Of a stretch of 8,265 bases of DNA, positions 5,594 through 8,265 are shown piece by piece (position 1 is the first letter of the stretch; each line of letters begins with the position of its first letter). The notes below the pieces were generated by a model that was not told the DNA's origin, did not search any database, and saw nothing but the letters and a program-made list of their open reading frames with translations. This stretch comes from Bacillota bacterium (GTDB lineage Bacteria; Bacillota; Clostridia; Peptostreptococcales; Anaerovoracaceae), in NCBI GenBank assembly GCA_017621195.1, contig JAGATO010000292.1:1-8265 (forward strand). The letters are read 5' to 3'. Both the position numbers and the translations under genes were made by a program.

Positions 5594-6299
5594 ATTTACA
5601 GGCATCCACGAAGGCCTGGAATACCGCCAGATGCTGGGGATACTTGTGGAACAGGAATTCGGGGTGCCACTGAACGCCGCAGTAGAACTTCCTGTCCGGA
5701 GCCCAGAAGGCCTCCACCAGATCGCCGCCGTGAGCGATGGACTGAACCTCCAGTCCCGGCGCCAGATCCTTCACCGCCTGATGGTGCAGCGTGTTGACGC
5801 CCAGAACGTCGGCCTTCACCCAGTCGTGCAGCGGCGTTCCCGCCTTCACATCCACATCGTGATACGGCTTGTCCGCCGGCTTCGGCTGGAGATGGTCTGC
5901 GTCGTCGGGATGTTGACTGTCCAGATCCTGATACAGAGTTCCGCCCATAGCCACGTTCATCATCTGCATACCGCGGCAGATGCCGAAGCAGGGCTTGTCC
6001 ACCTCTATGGCCTTGCGGATCACGGCCATTTCCAGATGGTCGCGGAAGGGAGTCAGGATTCCGCTCTCCATGACCACTTCCTCGTTGTACAGTCGGGGAT
6101 CCACATCGGGACCGCCGGTGATCAGAACGCCGTCCAGACGACTCATCATTTCGTCGATACTGTCGCCGTCGTTGGTCAGAGGCAGGATCACCGGTACGCC
6201 TCCGGCCTTCATGATCCCTTTCATATAGCCGGGAATCATCCAGTAGCTGTTCATTCTATCGTCAAACAGGGGTGTTACACCGATCAAAGGCTTTTTCAT
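5592..6299 (-). CDS. Class I glutamine amidotransferase, gamma-glutamyl-GABA hydrolase type (peptidase C26)
   Basis: A complete 235-residue cytoplasmic protein of the peptidase C26/PuuD-like family, which cleaves the gamma-glutamyl bond of compounds such as gamma-Glu-GABA. It starts MKKPLIGVTP, typical of the family. ITGGPDVDP (60-68) forms the oxyanion-side loop, GICRGMQ (106-112) carries the nucleophile Cys108, NTLHHQAV (169-176) is the conserved substrate loop, and QWHPEF (210-215) holds His212 and Glu214, completing the Cys-His-Glu triad. No synthetase or second domain is attached, so it acts as a stand-alone hydrolase. The start at 6299 is chosen because AAGGAG at 6314-6309 is then 9 bases away; the ATG at 6305 would leave only 3. 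It lies between brnQ and the thioesterase on the same strand. No other genes of a putrescine pathway are visible here, so the true substrate remains open. Confidence 0.93.
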   Translation of the reverse strand: MKKPLIGVTPLFDDRMNSYWMIPGYMKGIMKAGGVPVILPLTNDGDSIDEMMSRLDGVLITGGPDVDPRLYNEEVVMESGILTPFRDHLEMAVIRKAIEVDKPCFGICRGMQMMNVAMGGTLYQDLDSQHPDDADHLQPKPADKPYHDVDVKAGTPLHDWVKADVLGVNTLHHQAVKDLAPGLEVQSIAHGGDLVEAFWAPDRKFYCGVQWHPEFLFHKYPQHLAVFQAFVDACK

Positions 6300-6308
6300 G
6301 GTCATTGT

Positions 6309-6314
6309 CTCCTT
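6309..6314 (-). promoter_or_regulatory. Ribosome binding site that decides between two amidotransferase starts
   Basis: AAGGAG on the minus strand is 3 bases from the ATG at 6305 and 9 bases from the ATG at 6299. Normal spacing favours the second, which also gives the common family start MKKPLIGVTP. Use of 6305 would only add two residues (MT). Confidence 0.7.
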
Positions 6315-6328
6315 CTCTATGCTGCATT

Positions 6329-6345
6329 TGACCGCCTCACGGTCG
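6329..6345 (-). other. Small hairpin between brnQ and the amidotransferase gene
   Basis: GACCG and CGGTC flank the 5-base loop TGAGG on the minus strand, a 5-bp stem within the 65-base gap between the brnQ stop and the next start. No T-run follows on the minus strand, so it is not a terminator. It could be a processing or stability element, or chance. Confidence 0.3.
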
Positions 6346-6364
6346 ATTTTGTGTCACCCTTATT

Positions 6365-7684
6365 TTATCGCGTTTTGCTCCGCCCTGCAACGGCGGAAAT
6401 GGCCGCTCCTGCTAAAATTGCCACCGCCGCAGGAACGATCCACACCAGACCCACCGAATACAGCGGCAGGTTAGACAGAACCGGCGGAATCCAACCCTGA
6501 GAACCGGCCACGTCCAGAAGGCTGATCGCGGCGGTCACACCGATGGTCACAGGATAGACGAATCGCAGACCACCGATCACATTCTGGAGAAACGCCAGAA
6601 GAATCAATACGATGCAGACGGGGTAGATGGCCGACAGCACCGGAACGGAAATCTTTAAAATCATGTCCAGTCCGGCGTTGGAGATCACCATGCTGGCAAA
6701 GGCGAAAAAGATCAGCCATTTACGGTAGCTGACAGCAGGAATCAGCGTAGAGAAGTATTCGCTGCAGCTGGACAGCAGACCGATGCAGGTGTTCAGACAG
6801 GCCAGAACGAAGACGCCGGCCAGAAGCACCGTCCCCACGGAGCCGTACAGTTCGCCCACGATGGCCGTCAGCGTCCGAGCACCGTTGGTGTTTCCCGCCA
6901 GGTCAAAGCCGCCGCCTCCTGCCAGAGCTCCCACGTGTCCCAGGGCCACGTAGACCAGAGCCAGAACCACACCGGCGATGATCCCGGCCTTGACCAGCGC
7001 CCCGACGACGGAGCTTTTCTCCCGGACGCCCTTCTCGTTGATGTTCAAGGCGATGACAATGCCGAAGACGAGAGCCGCGATGGTGTCCATGGTCTGGTAG
7101 CCGTCGATGAAGCCGGCAGCCAGAGCCGCTTCCTCATATTTTCCATGAGCCGGACCGTAGCCGCCATCGTGAAGGAACACGCATCCGAAGAAGATCACCG
7201 CGATCAGTATCAAAAGAGTGGGGCAAAGGATCTTCCCCAGCCGCTCGGTCAGCTTCTCCGGCCGCATGGCGATGACGAGAGCCACGCAGAAGAAGGCGAT
7301 AGAATACAACAGTTGAAACATCCCCAACGGTGCATCTCCGCCCACGAAGGGAACCACGGCCATGGTAAAGGAGGTGCTGGCCGTTCTGGGAATGGCCAGA
7401 CACGGTCCGATGGACAGGTACGCCAAAAGCGTGAATACCACAGAGAACACGGGATGAACCCGATCGGCCAGCGTCGTCAATCCTCCGGATTTGGCCACGG
7501 CGATGACGCCGAGAATCGGCAGACAGACGGCAGACAGGCCGAAACCCAGCATTGCTGTCCAGGTGGCGCTTCCGGCTTCCTGACCCAGATAGGGCGGAAA
7601 GATCAGATTTCCGGCACCGAAAAACATGGAGAACAGCGTCAGCCCAACCAGCAGCTGTTCTTTGGCAGACAATTTCTGTTTCAT
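6365..7684 (-). CDS. brnQ: Branched-chain amino acid transport system II carrier protein (LIVCS family)
   Basis: A complete 439-residue integral membrane protein, the normal size for BrnQ carriers, which import leucine, isoleucine and valine coupled to a cation. The N-terminus has the family hallmark MFFGAGNLIFPPYLG (20-34). GPCLAIPRTASTSFTMAV (93-110) and FIDGYQTMDTIAALVFGIVIALNI (192-215) are the other two conserved blocks. About twelve hydrophobic segments can be followed through to the C-terminus, where a short basic tail (AGRSKTR) ends the protein. There is no cleavable signal peptide. GAGGAG at 7695-7690, 5 bases before the ATG, supports the start. It is the first gene of a minus-strand cluster with the amidotransferase and thioesterase. 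A terminator before it and a possible promoter at 7759-7767 make it the head of the unit. A CodY-box-like sequence lies upstream, as would suit a branched-chain amino acid transporter. Confidence 0.96.
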   Translation of the reverse strand: MKQKLSAKEQLLVGLTLFSMFFGAGNLIFPPYLGQEAGSATWTAMLGFGLSAVCLPILGVIAVAKSGGLTTLADRVHPVFSVVFTLLAYLSIGPCLAIPRTASTSFTMAVVPFVGGDAPLGMFQLLYSIAFFCVALVIAMRPEKLTERLGKILCPTLLILIAVIFFGCVFLHDGGYGPAHGKYEEAALAAGFIDGYQTMDTIAALVFGIVIALNINEKGVREKSSVVGALVKAGIIAGVVLALVYVALGHVGALAGGGGFDLAGNTNGARTLTAIVGELYGSVGTVLLAGVFVLACLNTCIGLLSSCSEYFSTLIPAVSYRKWLIFFAFASMVISNAGLDMILKISVPVLSAIYPVCIVLILLAFLQNVIGGLRFVYPVTIGVTAAISLLDVAGSQGWIPPVLSNLPLYSVGLVWIVPAAVAILAGAAISAVAGRSKTR

Positions 7685-7716
7685 ACGATCTCCTCTTTTC
7701 CTTTTACAACACCCTC

Positions 7717-7743
7717 TGTCCCCGAGACTTTGTGTCTCAGACA
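7717..7743 (-). promoter_or_regulatory. Hairpin in the brnQ leader
   Basis: GAGAC (7724-7728) and GTCTC (7734-7738) form a perfect stem with a 5-base loop. Outer arms TGTC (7717-7720) and GACA (7740-7743) extend it across a small internal loop. It lies 33 bases before the brnQ start. No T-run follows in the minus direction. The leader is too short for a T-box. Confidence 0.4.
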
Positions 7744-7758
7744 GATAACACTATCCCG

Positions 7759-7767
7759 ATTTTATCA
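7759..7767 (-). promoter_or_regulatory. Possible brnQ promoter (-10 only)
   Basis: TGATAAAAT on the minus strand is a TGn extended -10. I find no good -35 at 16 to 18 bases. Transcription from about 7752 would give a leader of some 68 bases including the hairpin at 7717-7743. Other AT-rich hexamers in this stretch could serve instead. Confidence 0.4.
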
Positions 7768-7820
7768 TATACAATGAAAAATATCCATATTATCGTCTCT
7801 TTTTTGTGTATAAAAAGGAA

Positions 7821-7835
7821 CGCTTTCAGAAAAGT
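7821..7835 (-). promoter_or_regulatory. CodY-box-like sequence upstream of brnQ
   Basis: ACTTTTCTGAAAGCG (minus strand) matches 11 of 15 positions of the established CodY motif AATTTTCWGAAAATT, including the uninterrupted core TTTTCTGAAA. CodY of Firmicutes senses branched-chain amino acids and often represses their transporters. Whether this organism has CodY is not shown by the window, and an AT-rich spacer gives partial matches by chance. Confidence 0.35.
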
Positions 7836-7849
7836 TGTTTTATTGAAAC

Positions 7850-7884
7850 AAAAATAGCAGAGCCGCTTTGTTGAGCAGCCCCGC
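7850..7884 (-). terminator. Intrinsic terminator of the CoA ligase gene
   Basis: On the minus strand GCGGGGCTGCT (7884-7874) pairs with AGCGGCTCTGC (7867-7857) over a 6-base loop CAACAA: 11 pairs, three of them G-U wobbles. TATTTTTG follows. The wobbles become A/C mismatches in plus-strand RNA, so the hairpin is built for minus-strand transcripts. It lies 18 bases after the stop codon. Confidence 0.8.
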
Positions 7885-7902
7885 TTTTGTTGTTTTCCGT
7901 CT

Positions 7903-8265
7903 TTATTTGTTCATGACCAGGCTCACTTCGTTCTGAGCCGCCACCAGGCTTTCACCGCAGTAGATCTTCCGCAGCTTCGGCTTTTCGATCTTTCCCGTGG
8001 GATTTCTGGGAATGTCGGCGAAGATGATCTTCCGGGGGCGCTTGTACCGCGGCAGCTCCTTGCAGAAGGCATGAATCTCCTCTTCAGTACAGTTCTTTCC
8101 TTCTTTCACTTCGATGATGGCCGCTGTGATCTCGCCCAGACGCTTGTCCGGCAGACCGATCACAGCCACGTCGTGGATCTTCGGCATCGCCGCAAGGAAT
8201 GCCTCGATCTGGACCGGATACAGATTCTCACCACCGCTGATGATCACATCTTTCTTGCGGTCGAC
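7903..8265 (-). CDS. Acyl-CoA synthetase / AMP-dependent ligase, C-terminal part (cut by window edge)
   Basis: The frame is open to the right edge and gives the last 120 residues of an adenylate-forming ligase of the ANL superfamily, probably an acyl-CoA synthetase that makes acyl-CoA from an acid, ATP and CoA. The fragment opens with DRKKDVIISGGENLYP (2-17), the A8 hinge region after which the C-terminal lid domain moves. It continues with PVQIEAFLAAMPKIHDVAVIGLPDKRLGE (17-45) and ends with PRNPTGKIEKPKLRK (86-100), whose Lys92 is the conserved adenylation lysine. Both key regions are intact, so the gene appears functional. The acyl-binding part and AMP-binding P-loop lie beyond the window, so chain length or aromatic preference is unknown. 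GGENLYP and the short lid resemble medium- or long-chain acyl-CoA ligases rather than acetyl-CoA synthetase. A terminator separates it from brnQ. Confidence 0.93.
   Translation of the reverse strand, partial: VDRKKDVIISGGENLYPVQIEAFLAAMPKIHDVAVIGLPDKRLGEITAAIIEVKEGKNCTEEEIHAFCKELPRYKRPRKIIFADIPRNPTGKIEKPKLRKIYCGESLVAAQNEVSLVMNK

Noticed and set aside
6935..7777. 280-residue plus-strand frame antisense to brnQ
   Set aside because: Very rich in His, Gln, Asp and Gly, as expected opposite hydrophobic transmembrane codons; no recognisable fold or ribosome binding site.
7685..7856. T-box or other amino-acid riboswitch before brnQ
   Set aside because: The leader is only about 70 bases and holds one small hairpin without an antiterminator/terminator pair or a T-box core.
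8260..8265. Window ends exactly on GTCGAC, a SalI site
   Set aside because: The codons Val-Asp of the ligase's DRKKD region explain it, and nothing else suggests a cloning junction.
1..8265. Defence system, mobile element, CRISPR array or tRNA
   Set aside because: No repeats, transposase, integrase, array or cloverleaf pattern was seen. All large frames belong to ordinary metabolic or regulatory families.

Overview
The window looks like a piece of chromosome from a Gram-positive anaerobe, most likely a clostridium-like Firmicute of moderate to fairly high GC. The reasons are a class III fructose-1,6-bisphosphatase (a form typical of Firmicutes), strong AGGAGG-type ribosome binding sites, sigma-A-like promoters that often carry a TGn extended -10, and compact intrinsic terminators. 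The coding DNA is GC-rich in third codon positions while the spacers are AT-rich. I cannot name the genus.

Layout, left to right: (1) the N-terminal part of an XRE/Cro-CI type regulator on the minus strand, cut by the left edge, with its own promoter and an odd leader hairpin; (2) an intrinsic terminator and then a minus-strand ornithine cyclodeaminase/mu-crystallin family protein that lacks the family's cyclodeaminase signature; (3) a 314-base divergent regulatory region with a perfect 20-bp palindrome, two further inverted repeats and two promoters; (4) a plus-strand iron-containing alcohol dehydrogenase ending in a strong terminator; (5) a convergent, complete class III fructose-1,6-bisphosphatase on the minus strand; (6) a minus-strand cluster brnQ - class I glutamine amidotransferase (gamma-Glu-GABA hydrolase type) - PaaI-type hotdog thioesterase, closed by a terminator; (7) the C-terminal 120 residues of an acyl-CoA synthetase/AMP-ligase, cut by the right edge, with its own terminator.

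How they may work together: the set fits amino-acid and organic-acid fermentation. BrnQ would import branched-chain amino acids, the C26-type hydrolase would split a gamma-glutamyl amide, the CoA ligase and thioesterase would make and hydrolyse acyl-CoA, and the iron ADH would reoxidise NADH by reducing an aldehyde. Fructose-1,6-bisphosphatase supplies gluconeogenesis during growth on such substrates. This joint picture is inference. Only the brnQ-amidotransferase-thioesterase cluster is supported as one transcription unit by spacing and orientation.

I see no CRISPR array, insertion sequence, tRNA, rRNA, prophage or defence island. The most interesting signals are regulatory: the palindrome-rich divergent region, a 10-bp direct repeat just before the ADH ribosome binding site, a CodY-box-like sequence before brnQ, and a hairpin between the Shine-Dalgarno and start codon of the XRE gene. 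The gene content itself is ordinary.
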